Assembly: GCF_009729415.1 (NCBI RefSeq)
Contig: NZ_MPKW01000005.1
Coordinates: 248,001-312,000, forward strand
Reading direction: 5' to 3'
Length of the DNA: 64,000 bases
Source: Mycolicibacterium sp. CBMA 234
Lineage (GTDB): Bacteria > Actinomycetota > Actinomycetes > Mycobacteriales > Mycobacteriaceae
Both the position numbers and the translations under genes were made by a program. The notes under the pieces were generated by a model. It made no database searches. It was not told the origin of the DNA and worked only from the letters and a program-made list of their open reading frames with translations. Each line of letters begins with the position of its first letter. Position 1 is the first letter of the stretch. Shown here in pieces: positions 1 to 7,522 of the stretch.

Positions 1-128
1 AGCCCCGGCGTGGCGCTCAGATCAGAACTGAAAACCGGTGTGGGTGCGGAGCTTTGCGGTGCTGTCGACGTGCAGGCGGCCAGCAGCAGGGCAGCGCCGC
101 AGAGCGCCGCCAGGGATCGTCGCGACAC
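1..128 (-). CDS. Secreted lipoprotein, N-terminal part only
   Basis: A GTG start at 126-128 lies 8 nt after a strong GGAGG (137-141, read on the minus strand). The peptide begins with basic residues (R3, R4), a hydrophobic core and a lipobox L-A-A-C with the acceptor cysteine at residue 19, followed by a Ser/Thr/Pro/Ala-rich linker. This is a classical Sec lipoprotein signal, so the product should be anchored outside the cytoplasmic membrane. The rest lies beyond the window edge and no domain can be named. It is the third gene of a run with the Rieske protein (77 nt gap) and the ECF sigma factor, so it may belong to the same redox or stress response. The reading and signal are clear; the function is unknown. 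Confidence 0.75.
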   Translation of the reverse strand, partial: MSRRSLAALCGAALLLAACTSTAPQSSAPTPVFSSDLSATPG

Positions 129-205
129 GACGGGTACCTCCGTAGTCGTCGGGATCGGGTGCGCTGCGCACCCTCACCAACAGATACGTCGGCGGGTTAC
201 ACACC

Positions 206-910
206 TCAGGCCGGTTGGCTCGGAGGGGTCGGTGCGAACACCTCGATCACGCCGCCGACCTCGCGAACATCGAACTTCGGCAACGGTTTTGGCGCAATCG
301 GCAACTGGTGGGTCAGAACGTGACCGTCTGTCGCGAACGACGTGGAATGGCACGGGCAGCGCAGCCGGTCGTCCGGCGCGTCGAACCACAGCCGGCAACC
401 CTGATGGGTGCAGACGCCCGAAATGCCCTGTACGCGCCCGTCGACCCGGCGCACAAACCCGACGACGGTGCCCAGGTCGAACGGGTGCACGGCACCCTCG
501 GACACCGCCGCGCTGTCGGCCACCTTCTGCCAGCTGCCCGAGGTCGGGACCAGCTCCTGGCTCGCGGTGTCCGAACCTGTCGGCGCCCCGCGTCCGCCCA
601 CCAGCGTCCGGTCGACCGCCACCGCCGCGACTGCGGCACTGGCCGCCGCCGACGTGCCGACGATCACCTGACGACGATTGGCCCGCAGCCATCCGGGTGG
701 TGCCGCCGCGTCGCCGTCGAATTGCCCGGCGAGCCGGTGTTGCAGATCGGCGAGGAACTCCGGACGCGGCTCGTCGACACCAGGGCGCGCCGCCTGCAGA
801 TCGATGGCCGTCCGCATCTGTGCGGCGTCGAAGTCGTCGGGCTTGAAGCCCGCCGGCTTGCGTCCGCGCAGCAGATCGTCGAGGTACCGGCGCAACCCAC
901 GCGCGTTCAT
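206..910 (-). CDS. Tat-anchored Rieske [2Fe-2S] protein, possible anti-sigma factor
   Basis: The C-terminal half is a Rieske domain with the complete cluster motif: C167-T-H169-Q-G-C172 and C185-P-C187-H188. Residues 79-80 are a twin arginine followed by a hydrophobic stretch (82-99), as expected for a Tat-exported, membrane-anchored iron-sulfur protein. The first ~75 residues precede the membrane segment and would stay in the cytoplasm. The ATG overlaps the stop of the upstream ECF sigma factor (ATGA), so the two are translationally coupled. That arrangement and topology resemble sigma/anti-sigma pairs, with the Rieske cluster as a possible extracytoplasmic redox sensor. The Rieske assignment is firm; the anti-sigma role is inference. 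Alternatively it could be a plain electron-transfer protein. Confidence 0.88.
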   Translation of the reverse strand: MNARGLRRYLDDLLRGRKPAGFKPDDFDAAQMRTAIDLQAARPGVDEPRPEFLADLQHRLAGQFDGDAAAPPGWLRANRRQVIVGTSAAASAAVAAVAVDRTLVGGRGAPTGSDTASQELVPTSGSWQKVADSAAVSEGAVHPFDLGTVVGFVRRVDGRVQGISGVCTHQGCRLWFDAPDDRLRCPCHSTSFATDGHVLTHQLPIAPKPLPKFDVREVGGVIEVFAPTPPSQPA

Positions 911-1452
911 GGCTGCCCCTTCTCGTTGATCTGAGCCGCCAGCCGTAAAGCCCGGTGCTGCAACACCTTTGCATTGGCGACGGTGACACCCAGCTCGGCC
1001 GCGGATTCCTTGATGGACCTGGTCTGGAGGAATCGCAGCTCCAGTATGCGTCGATAGTTGTCGGGCAAGGCCTCCAGCACCGTCGCGACACGCTCAGGCG
1101 CGGTGCTGATGGATTGTTCGGACTCCGGCGGCGCCGCGATGTCTGGGTCGATCTCGGTGATCTCCCGCCCCATCGTTTCGCGCCAGTGCGCGGCCAGGAC
1201 CGTCCGCGCCGTGCTCCGCAGATAGGACCGCACCTCGGCGGCACTGGCCGTCAGCCGCAGCGGCCGCAGCGCCGCCAGGAACACCTCGGCGGTGAGGTCC
1301 TCAGCATCAGCCTGGTTGCCGACGCGCGCATAGATGGTGCGGTACACCCACCTGGCGTTGTCCTGGTAGACGGATTCCCAATCGGGATAGCGCGAATCCG
1401 ACGAGACCACGCGCAGTGGTGGTCGGTGCACAGGGTCACGCTGCGCAGACAC
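907..1452 (-). CDS. ECF-type RNA polymerase sigma factor
   Basis: A 181-residue sigma-70 family protein. Region 2 spans about residues 25-92 (including the N-Q-A-D-A-E-D-L-T-A-E-V-F core motif for -10 and core binding). Region 4 spans about 122-174 with a helix-turn-helix (S-I-K-E-S-A-A-E-L-G-V). There is no region 3 or C-terminal extension, so it is a minimal ECF factor. The start is GTG at 1450-1452; no strong ribosome-binding site is evident. It heads a minus-strand run with the Rieske protein (4-nt overlap) and a lipoprotein, which are its likely targets or regulators. ECF factors normally activate their own operon; a -35 AAC-type element was not securely located in the 70-bp upstream gap. 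Confidence 0.92.
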   Translation of the reverse strand: MSAQRDPVHRPPLRVVSSDSRYPDWESVYQDNARWVYRTIYARVGNQADAEDLTAEVFLAALRPLRLTASAAEVRSYLRSTARTVLAAHWRETMGREITEIDPDIAAPPESEQSISTAPERVATVLEALPDNYRRILELRFLQTRSIKESAAELGVTVANAKVLQHRALRLAAQINEKGQP

Positions 1453-1522
1453 ATCGGCCCCGTCTCATCGGTGCGGCCCGGCACGCCCCGGAGCCACTTC
1501 ACCAGGTAGATAGCCGCCAGGG

Positions 1523-2806
1523 TTACACACAGTCGTCGCCAGGCGAATCCAGCAGCCGGTCGCCGAACTGGCTGCACAACAACAGCGCGACTTCCACGTC
1601 CAGCCGGTCATCCTCGATGGGCCGGCCACGGCGTTCGATCGCCCGCTGGACCCGATACTTGACTGAATTGGTGTGCAGATGCAGCTCTTCGGCCGCAGCC
1701 TTGTTGCTGCCACCCGCCTTCAAGAAAGCCTGCAGCGTCTCTCGGAGACGCTGGTCACTATCGGTCGAACAGGCCAGTGGGCCAAGCACTTCGGTGGCCC
1801 ACGCCGACAGCGCGTCGACATTCGATCCCAGCAGCGCCGCGAGTGCGATACCGCGGTGGCTGAACGCGGTGAACCGGCGCCGCTGCGGGCCCGACGCCAC
1901 GGCGACAGTGCGGGCGTCTTCGGCCTGCCGGTAGGACAGCCGGAAGCCGGCGACGCCGGACTGTGCGGTACCCACGGCCACATACGGGCCGTCGTCAGGC
2001 ACTAACCTGCCCAGCCACGTCACCGCATCAACCACGGCGGCCGCGGGCACCGCAACCCACGCCCATGCCGTGGCCCGATCCACCGAGATGAACAGCGGAG
2101 AGTCTGCCGCGCCGATCGATGCGGCGAACTGCTGGACCAGCCGTTCCATCTCGGCCAGCCGGTCCTCCGAGTCGTCGCTCCACAGCACAACCGCCAGATG
2201 AGTCCGCTGCAGCGGGTACCGGATCGCCACCGTCGCGGCGTCGATATCGACGTCGCCACCGTCCAGCAGTTCGCGAATCTCTGTGATGCGCACGCGGTTT
2301 CGGTTCTCCAGCCAGCTTTCACGAGCCTGCTGGTACACCTCGACCACCTCTTGGGAGATCCTGTCGATGTAGTTGAACGAGATGGTCGACATCACGTCGA
2401 AGACGTCCAACGCCAGTGCCAGATCGAGGTCCGCAGCCCGGATCTCCGCCAGCACCTCTTTCAGTACCCCCTGATGGCCCAGCCGGTAGGACCGGACCAG
2501 TGCGTTGGCCGAGATGTCCCGTTGAGCCAGCCGGCGGGCATGTTCAATCGCGGCCGCCGGGGCATGCAGTAGGTCGATCGAGATACCGTGCCGCGCTGCA
2601 GCGAAGAACGCATCGACGTTCGCCGCAACGGAATCGGCCAGGATCTCCTGGAGTTGTTCTTCGCCGCGCAGCTCGGCGATATTGGACACCAGCCCTGAGA
2701 TCGAGCGGGTGATGTCGGCAAACCGAGCATCGAGTCGTGCGCCGATTTCGGCCACCGCTTGGGTCAACGCGTCGGCCGCGCCGTTGCGATCCCCGACCGC
2801 GGCCAC
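1523..2806 (-). CDS. PucR/CdaR-type transcriptional regulator
   Basis: A 427-residue regulator. Its C-terminal ~60 residues carry the PucR-family helix-turn-helix (L-R-E-T-L-Q-A-F-L followed by N-K-A-A-A-E-E-L-H-L-H-T-N-S-V-K-Y-R). The middle holds a degenerate GGDEF-like fold typical of CdaR regulators, and the N-terminal ~200 residues are a helical, sensor-like domain. The start is GTG at 2806. It is transcribed away from the 33-residue ORF at 2982, with which it shares a ~175-bp intergenic region. Members of this family respond to small metabolites (purines, sugar acids, proline); the ligand here cannot be read from the sequence. There is no obvious target operon next to it. Confidence 0.85.
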   Translation of the reverse strand: MAAVGDRNGAADALTQAVAEIGARLDARFADITRSISGLVSNIAELRGEEQLQEILADSVAANVDAFFAAARHGISIDLLHAPAAAIEHARRLAQRDISANALVRSYRLGHQGVLKEVLAEIRAADLDLALALDVFDVMSTISFNYIDRISQEVVEVYQQARESWLENRNRVRITEIRELLDGGDVDIDAATVAIRYPLQRTHLAVVLWSDDSEDRLAEMERLVQQFAASIGAADSPLFISVDRATAWAWVAVPAAAVVDAVTWLGRLVPDDGPYVAVGTAQSGVAGFRLSYRQAEDARTVAVASGPQRRRFTAFSHRGIALAALLGSNVDALSAWATEVLGPLACSTDSDQRLRETLQAFLKAGGSNKAAAEELHLHTNSVKYRVQRAIERRGRPIEDDRLDVEVALLLCSQFGDRLLDSPGDDCV

Positions 2807-2981
2807 GTTAGCCGCCCGTTCTCCCGATCACTCCCAAACCGTAATTGGTCATCAGCCCTTTTGTCCCCGAAGGACGACTCAGGCCAGATATTTCGTCGTT
2901 CGCGGACGTCGTCTGACGCCGCGCGAATTCATACCGTTTTGGACAACACCAACAGCCGGCCCCGACCGAAAGGCAGTCGCC

Positions 2982-3083
2982 ATGACCTTCATCCTGGAGT
3001 TCCTCATGATCCTGGCCATCGGCATCTTCCCGCTGCTGCTGGCTGTCGGCGGCAGCATCTACCGCACGGTGTTTGCTCAGTAG
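2982..3083 (+). CDS. 33-residue single-span membrane protein
   Basis: ATG at 2982 is preceded by GAAAGG (2968-2973) at a workable distance. The product is almost entirely one hydrophobic helix (about residues 5-22), followed by a short polar tail ending A-Q. It ends 10 nt before a perfect bidirectional hairpin, which supports a real transcription unit. No family is recognised. Small single-span proteins of this kind often modulate a larger membrane complex, but no partner is adjacent. The longer open frame upstream (from 2682) runs antisense into the PucR gene and is not believed. Confidence 0.55.
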   Translation: MTFILEFLMILAIGIFPLLLAVGGSIYRTVFAQ

Positions 3084-3093
3084 CCACATAGTC

Positions 3094-3133
3094 CAAGGCC
3101 GTCGACTTCCGTTCCCGGAAGTCGACGGCCTTG
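3094..3133. terminator. Bidirectional hairpin terminator
   Basis: A perfect 18-bp stem (3094-3111 with 3116-3133) closes a 4-nt loop (TTCC). It sits between the small plus-strand ORF ending at 3083 and the convergent FMN reductase ending at 3153, where a terminator serving both strands is expected. There is no long U tract, which is usual in mycobacteria. Confidence 0.85.
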
Positions 3134-3152
3134 ACTGTTATCTGGGTTCTGC

Positions 3153-3692
3153 TCAGCCAACCTCAGCGGCCAGCTTGGCGATCACGCCACGCACGCCTTC
3201 GACCACCTCGGCCGTCTCACGCGGGTGCTTGCCGTCGAACGCCGAAGCCGCCAGCGACAACTTGACGTCCACCACGTTCGCGCCGGCGATACCGAACGAC
3301 TTGCGGCTCTCGTCGTGCGCCCACACGCCGCCGTACTGCCCGGCGGCGGTACCGACCACCGCCAGAGGCTTGCCGACGACCGCACCGGCGCCGTACGGGC
3401 GGGACAGCCAGTCGATCGCGTTCTTCAAGACGGCGGGGATGGTGCCGTTGTACTCGGGCGTCACTGCCAGGAAGGCGTCGGCGTCGCCCGCGATCTGCCG
3501 CAGCGCCACCACCGCTTCAGGCGCCGACTCGTTGTCCAGGTCTTCGTTGTAGAACGGCAGTTCGCCGAGTCCGTCCGCTACGCGCACGGTCACTCCGTCG
3601 GACGCGGACTCCGCCGCCACCTCGGCGAGCTGGCGGTTCAGCGAGGCCGCGCGCAAGCTGCCGACCAGGACCAGGACTTTGATATCTGCCAT
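3153..3692 (-). CDS. NADPH-dependent FMN reductase
   Basis: A 179-residue flavodoxin-fold reductase. The phosphate-binding loop G-S-L-R-A-A-S-L-N-R lies near the N-terminus and the family motif P-E-Y-N-G-T-I-P lies mid-protein; both bind FMN. It probably reduces FMN, quinones or chromate-like acceptors with NADPH in the cytoplasm. The start is placed at ATG 3692, preceded by GGGAAAG; an 18-residue upstream extension to 3746 lacks any such site. It is divergent from the TetR gene at 3798 and corresponds in position and family to M. tuberculosis Rv3054c. A palindrome in the shared intergenic region suggests control by that TetR. Confidence 0.88.
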   Translation of the reverse strand: MADIKVLVLVGSLRAASLNRQLAEVAAESASDGVTVRVADGLGELPFYNEDLDNESAPEAVVALRQIAGDADAFLAVTPEYNGTIPAVLKNAIDWLSRPYGAGAVVGKPLAVVGTAAGQYGGVWAHDESRKSFGIAGANVVDVKLSLAASAFDGKHPRETAEVVEGVRGVIAKLAAEVG

Positions 3693-3754
3693 TTTCTTTC
3701 CCCTTAACGTGGTTTGTGGCCGGCTCCCGCGAACCGATCCTCGCATGAGTCAAC

Positions 3755-3768
3755 CGGACCACGGTCCG
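3755..3768. promoter_or_regulatory. Candidate TetR operator
   Basis: A perfect inverted repeat CGGACC-AC-GGTCCG lies between the divergent FMN reductase (start 3692) and tetR (start 3798). TetR regulators commonly bind such palindromes and control both themselves and the divergent oxidoreductase. Confidence 0.5.
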
Positions 3769-3797
3769 ATTAATTCCACCTGAGTTAAAGTTCGTTT

Positions 3798-4430
3798 ATG
3801 AGTGACGGGTTGGCACAGCTGCGGCCCACGAAGCTGCCCATGGCAGGTCTTCCGATGACCTCCACCGCGCCGGTCGAGCGCGGCGACGCGGCGCGTAACC
3901 GGCTCCTCCTTCTTGACGCGGCCCGCCGACTCATCGCCGAGCACGGCGCCGAGGCCGTCACCATGGACGACATCGCCGTCGAGGCCGGTGTCGGCAAGGG
4001 CACATTGTTCCGCCGGTTCGGCAGCCGCTCCGGCCTGATGCTGGTGCTTCTCGACGAGGACGATCAGGCAGCGCAACAGGCCTTCATGTTCGGACCGCCT
4101 CCCCTCGGGCCCGGCGCACCGCCGCTGGAGCGACTGGCCGCCTACGGCCGGGAACGACTGCAGTTCGTCTGGCCCCACCGAGCGCTGCTGTCAGAAGTCG
4201 GGCGAGATCCACAGAGCCGTTATGGTGCCGCGGCCGCCGTCCAACGGACCCACGTGAGAATGCTGCTGCAGTCCGCCGGCACCACCGGAAACCTGGACGC
4301 CCAGACCGATGCCCTGCTGGCCCTGCTCGACGCCGACTATGTCATCCACCAACACGACGACCTCGGCCACAGCCTGCAGAGCCAGGGCGACGCGTGGGAA
4401 AGCGTGGCGCGCAAGCTTTGCGGTACCTGA
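3798..4430 (+). CDS. TetR family regulator (Rv3055-like)
   Basis: The DNA-binding domain lies at about residues 33-80 (T-M-D-D-I-A-V-E-A-G-V-G-K-G-T-L-F-R-R-F), followed by a helical ligand-binding domain; 210 residues in total, normal for TetR. Starts at residues 15 or 20 are also possible because the site before 3798 is weak. It is divergent from the FMN reductase and 18 nt upstream of dinB2, matching the order Rv3054c-Rv3055-Rv3056. It probably represses the divergent reductase through the 3755-3768 palindrome. The ligand is unknown. Confidence 0.88.
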   Translation: MSDGLAQLRPTKLPMAGLPMTSTAPVERGDAARNRLLLLDAARRLIAEHGAEAVTMDDIAVEAGVGKGTLFRRFGSRSGLMLVLLDEDDQAAQQAFMFGPPPLGPGAPPLERLAAYGRERLQFVWPHRALLSEVGRDPQSRYGAAAAVQRTHVRMLLQSAGTTGNLDAQTDALLALLDADYVIHQHDDLGHSLQSQGDAWESVARKLCGT

Positions 4431-4448
4431 CGTGGCTGCGTACCTGAC

Positions 4449-5486
4449 ATGACGACGGAGCCCTGGGTACTGCACGTCGACCTCGATCAGTTCCTGGCGT
4501 CCGTTGAACTACGCCGGCACCCCGAACTCGTCGGGCAACCGGTCATCGTCGGCGGCAGCGGCGACCCCACCGAACCCCGCAAAGTGGTCACCTGCGCCTC
4601 ATACGAGGCACGGGAATTCGGCGTCCACGCCGGCATGCCGCTACGCACCGCGGCTCGCAAGTGTCCGCAGGCCGTCTTCCTGCCGTCGGACGCACCCGCC
4701 TACGACGAAGCCTCCGAACAGGTGATGGGCCTGCTGCGCGACCTCGGGCACCCCGTCGAGGTGTGGGGTTGGGACGAGGCGTATGTCGGTGCGGCAGTGG
4801 ATGATCCGTTTGAACTGGCCGAGAAGATTCGCACCGTGATCGCGGCCGAGACCGGCCTGTCCTGCAGCGTCGGGATCAGCGACAACAAACAGCGGGCCAA
4901 GGTGGCCACCGGATTCGGCAAGCCGGCCGGGGTTTTCACCCTCACCAGCCAGAACTGGATGACGGTGATGGGCGACCGCCCGGTCGACGCACTCTGGGGC
5001 GTCGGCCCCAAGACCGCGAAAAAGCTTGCCGAACTTGACATCACCACCGTCGCGGAGCTGGCCCGCACCGATGCCGAGCTGCTCACTTCGACCTTCGGGC
5101 CCACCACCGGCCTGTGGATCCTGTTGCTGGCCAAGGGCGGTGGCGACAGCACCGTGACCGCCGAACCGTGGGTGCCACGTTCCCGCAGTCACGTGGTGAC
5201 GTTCCCGCACGACCTGACCGATATTGCCGAGATGGATGCCGCTGTCACCGACCTGGCGCAGAAGACGCTGGCCGAGATCGTCGAGCAGGGCCGCCAAGTC
5301 ACCCGCGTGGCAGTGACAATGCGCACCAAAACCTTCTTCACCCGCACCAAGATTCGCAAACTCCCCGCGGCTGGTACGGATCTGGCGGTCATCACCGCCA
5401 CCGCCATCGACCTGCTGCATGAATTCGAACTGGATCGGCCGGTGCGGCTGCTCGGCGTCCGCCTGGAATTGGAAATGCGGTGTTAA
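4449..5486 (+). CDS. dinB2: Y-family DNA polymerase IV, DinB2/DinP type
   Basis: A 345-residue translesion polymerase. The N-terminal palm motif is D11-L-D13-Q-F-L16-A-S-V-E20 and the catalytic W-D109-E110-A-Y follows; fingers, thumb (helix-hairpin-helix around P-V-D-A-L-W-G-V-G-P-K-T) and little-finger domain come after. In E. coli DinB the steric-gate residue is Phe13; here the aligned residue is Leu16. Mycobacterial DinB2 is known to have leucine there and to accept ribonucleotides. Family and neighbourhood match Rv3056 (dinP). It sits 18 nt after tetR and overlaps the following ATPase gene by 7 nt, so the ATPase is probably cotranslated. No LexA box was confirmed. Confidence 0.93.
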   Translation: MTTEPWVLHVDLDQFLASVELRRHPELVGQPVIVGGSGDPTEPRKVVTCASYEAREFGVHAGMPLRTAARKCPQAVFLPSDAPAYDEASEQVMGLLRDLGHPVEVWGWDEAYVGAAVDDPFELAEKIRTVIAAETGLSCSVGISDNKQRAKVATGFGKPAGVFTLTSQNWMTVMGDRPVDALWGVGPKTAKKLAELDITTVAELARTDAELLTSTFGPTTGLWILLLAKGGGDSTVTAEPWVPRSRSHVVTFPHDLTDIAEMDAAVTDLAQKTLAEIVEQGRQVTRVAVTMRTKTFFTRTKIRKLPAAGTDLAVITATAIDLLHEFELDRPVRLLGVRLELEMRC

Positions 5487-6640
5487 CCACCATCGCCATC
5501 CGGGGCTACCGATCGCTACGCGAAATCGTGCTACCGCTAAGCGAACTCACCGTCGTCACCGGCGCCAACGGCACCGGCAAGTCATCGGTGTACCGCGCAC
5601 TGGGCCTGCTGGCCGACTGCGGGCGCGGCGAGGTCATCGGTTCCCTTGCCCGCGAAGGCGGATTGCAGTCAGTGCTGTGGGCCGGCCCGGAGAACACCAG
5701 CGGAGCCCGCCGGACCGGGACCACCGAGGGCACCAGCCGAACCCGTCCCGTGTCACTCGAACTGGGTTTCGCAGCAACCGATTTCGGCTACTTCATCGAC
5801 CTCGGCCTGCCACAGGACCCGGGCCCGAATTCGATGTTCGGGCAAGACCCCGAGATCAAGCGCGAAGCGGTGTTCGCCGGCACGGTACCCCGCCCCAGCA
5901 GCACCCTGGTCCGCCGCACTCGGACCTACGCCGAGGTAGCGTCAGACTCCGGCCGTGGCTTCGATGAGCTGACCCGCGCCCTGCCCAGCTACCGCAGCGT
6001 GCTGGCCGAGTACGCGAATCCAGAGGCCCTGCCGGAACTTGCCGCGGTACGAGATCGGTTGCGCGACTGGCGGTTCTACGACGGCTTCCGGGTCGACCGG
6101 GACGCGCCGGCCCGCCGCCGGCAGGTGGGCACCCGAACCCCGGTACTCAGCGACGACGGCAGCGACCTGGCCGCCGCCGTGCAGACCATCATCGAGGCGG
6201 GCTTCGAAGATTTACCTCGGGCGGTTGCCGATGCATTCGACGGCGCCGAGGTGTCGGTGAGTGCCGACGGCGGACTGTTCGAACTGCAATTGCATCAACG
6301 AGGTATGCTCCGCCCGCTGCGGTCGGCCGAATTGTCCGACGGCACACTGCGATTCCTGCTCTGGGGCGCCGCACTACTGACCCCCGACCCCCCTCAGCTC
6401 ATGGTGCTCAACGAGCCGGAGACGTCGCTGCACCCCGACCTGGTAGGGCCGCTGGCCGACATGATCGCTGCCGCCGCGCGTCGCACGCAGGTCGTCGTCG
6501 TCACCCATTCGGCGGTACTGCTCGACCGGCTGACCGCTTGCGACGCAAGCGAAGTCGAGTTGGTCAAGCAGTGGGGCGAGACCCACGTCGACGGTCAGAC
6601 CATGATCAGTGCGCCGCCGTGGGACTGGGGCAAACGCTAA
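5480..6640 (+). CDS. RecF/ABC-like AAA ATPase coupled to dinB2
   Basis: A 386-residue SMC/ABC-class ATPase. It has Walker A G28-A-N-G-T-G-K34-S-S, an ABC-type signature L-S-D-G-T, Walker B L-M-V-L-N-E-P-E-T-S-L-H-P and a switch histidine (V-V-V-V-T-H-S). The insert between Walker A and the signature is short, so there is no long coiled coil. The GTG start lies inside the dinB2 gene (7-nt overlap). Such proteins (RecF- or OLD-like) act on DNA ends, gaps or repair complexes, or in defence with a partner nuclease; no nuclease domain is visible. The coupling suggests a DNA-damage role with DinB2. M. tuberculosis, as recalled, has no gene between dinP and Rv3057c, so this may be an insertion. Confidence 0.8.
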   Translation: MLTTIAIRGYRSLREIVLPLSELTVVTGANGTGKSSVYRALGLLADCGRGEVIGSLAREGGLQSVLWAGPENTSGARRTGTTEGTSRTRPVSLELGFAATDFGYFIDLGLPQDPGPNSMFGQDPEIKREAVFAGTVPRPSSTLVRRTRTYAEVASDSGRGFDELTRALPSYRSVLAEYANPEALPELAAVRDRLRDWRFYDGFRVDRDAPARRRQVGTRTPVLSDDGSDLAAAVQTIIEAGFEDLPRAVADAFDGAEVSVSADGGLFELQLHQRGMLRPLRSAELSDGTLRFLLWGAALLTPDPPQLMVLNEPETSLHPDLVGPLADMIAAAARRTQVVVVTHSAVLLDRLTACDASEVELVKQWGETHVDGQTMISAPPWDWGKR

Positions 6641-6655
6641 CCCCGGCAGAAAAAG

Positions 6656-7513
6656 TCAGCGGCGCTTCGGCCGCAGCGCCCGGGTGAACAACACATTCAC
6701 CTGCCGCATCGCCACGCTGTAGGGCCACCAGGCCAGCCGCTTGAACAGGTACAGCGCCCGGATATCGGGTGAGGTGTAGATCATGAACCGGTTCCGCGCC
6801 ACCCCGGCAAGAAGCTTGTCAGCAGCCTGCTCGGGTGAGACCGCGTGCCCGGCGAACCGGGACACCCAGCGCTGCACCTGCGGATCGTCGCGATCCACAC
6901 CCGCGATCTGAACCGTCTGCACCAGAGGGGTTTTCACCGCGCCGGGCACCACCACAGACACCCCGATGCGGTGCCGGGCCAGGTCGAATCGCAGCACCTC
7001 GCTCACGCCACGCAGCCCGTACTTGCTGGCGCTGTAGGCGGCGTGCCACGGCAGTGCGACTATTCCCGCCGCGGACGACACATTGGCCAGGCGCCCACCG
7101 TTTCCCGCAGCGACCATCGGCGGCACGAACGTCTCGATGACGTGGATGGGCCCCATCAGGTTGACGTCGACCATCGAGCGCCAATGCTGATGCGTCAGCG
7201 TGCTGACCGTGCCCCAAGCCGAGATTCCGGCGATGTTGAGCACCACATCCATGGCCTGATGCTGGGTGTGGATGTCCGCGGCGAAGGCCGCGACCGCGTC
7301 GTAGTCAGAGATGTCCAGCGCACGGTATTCGGCTACCTCGCCGCCGAGCGCACGGGCGTCGGCAACGGTCTGCTCGAGACCCGCCGCATCCCGGTCGGTC
7401 AGATACAGCACGGCGCCCTGCTGCGCCAGCTTGAGAACGGTCGCCCGGCCGATGCCGCTGGCCGCCCCCGTCACGAAACACCGCTTGCCTGCGTAGCCGC
7501 TCCACCGCGTCAT
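6656..7513 (-). CDS. Short-chain dehydrogenase (Rv3057c-like)
   Basis: A classical SDR of 285 residues. It has the nucleotide-binding loop T-G-A-A-S-G-I-G (residues 15-22), N-I-A-G, a catalytic serine in N-V-S-S-A-A and the Y-S-A-S-K active site. The extra ~40-residue C-terminal tail is hydrophobic/basic, a feature of the mycobacterial membrane-associated members. It follows the TetR gene (7523-8155) by 10 nt in the same direction, so the two form an operon divergent from cyp136. This matches Rv3057c-Rv3058c-Rv3059. The substrate is unknown; a lipid or sterol alcohol is plausible given CYP136. Confidence 0.9.
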   Translation of the reverse strand: MTRWSGYAGKRCFVTGAASGIGRATVLKLAQQGAVLYLTDRDAAGLEQTVADARALGGEVAEYRALDISDYDAVAAFAADIHTQHQAMDVVLNIAGISAWGTVSTLTHQHWRSMVDVNLMGPIHVIETFVPPMVAAGNGGRLANVSSAAGIVALPWHAAYSASKYGLRGVSEVLRFDLARHRIGVSVVVPGAVKTPLVQTVQIAGVDRDDPQVQRWVSRFAGHAVSPEQAADKLLAGVARNRFMIYTSPDIRALYLFKRLAWWPYSVAMRQVNVLFTRALRPKRR

Positions 7514-7522
7514 GGCCCGACC

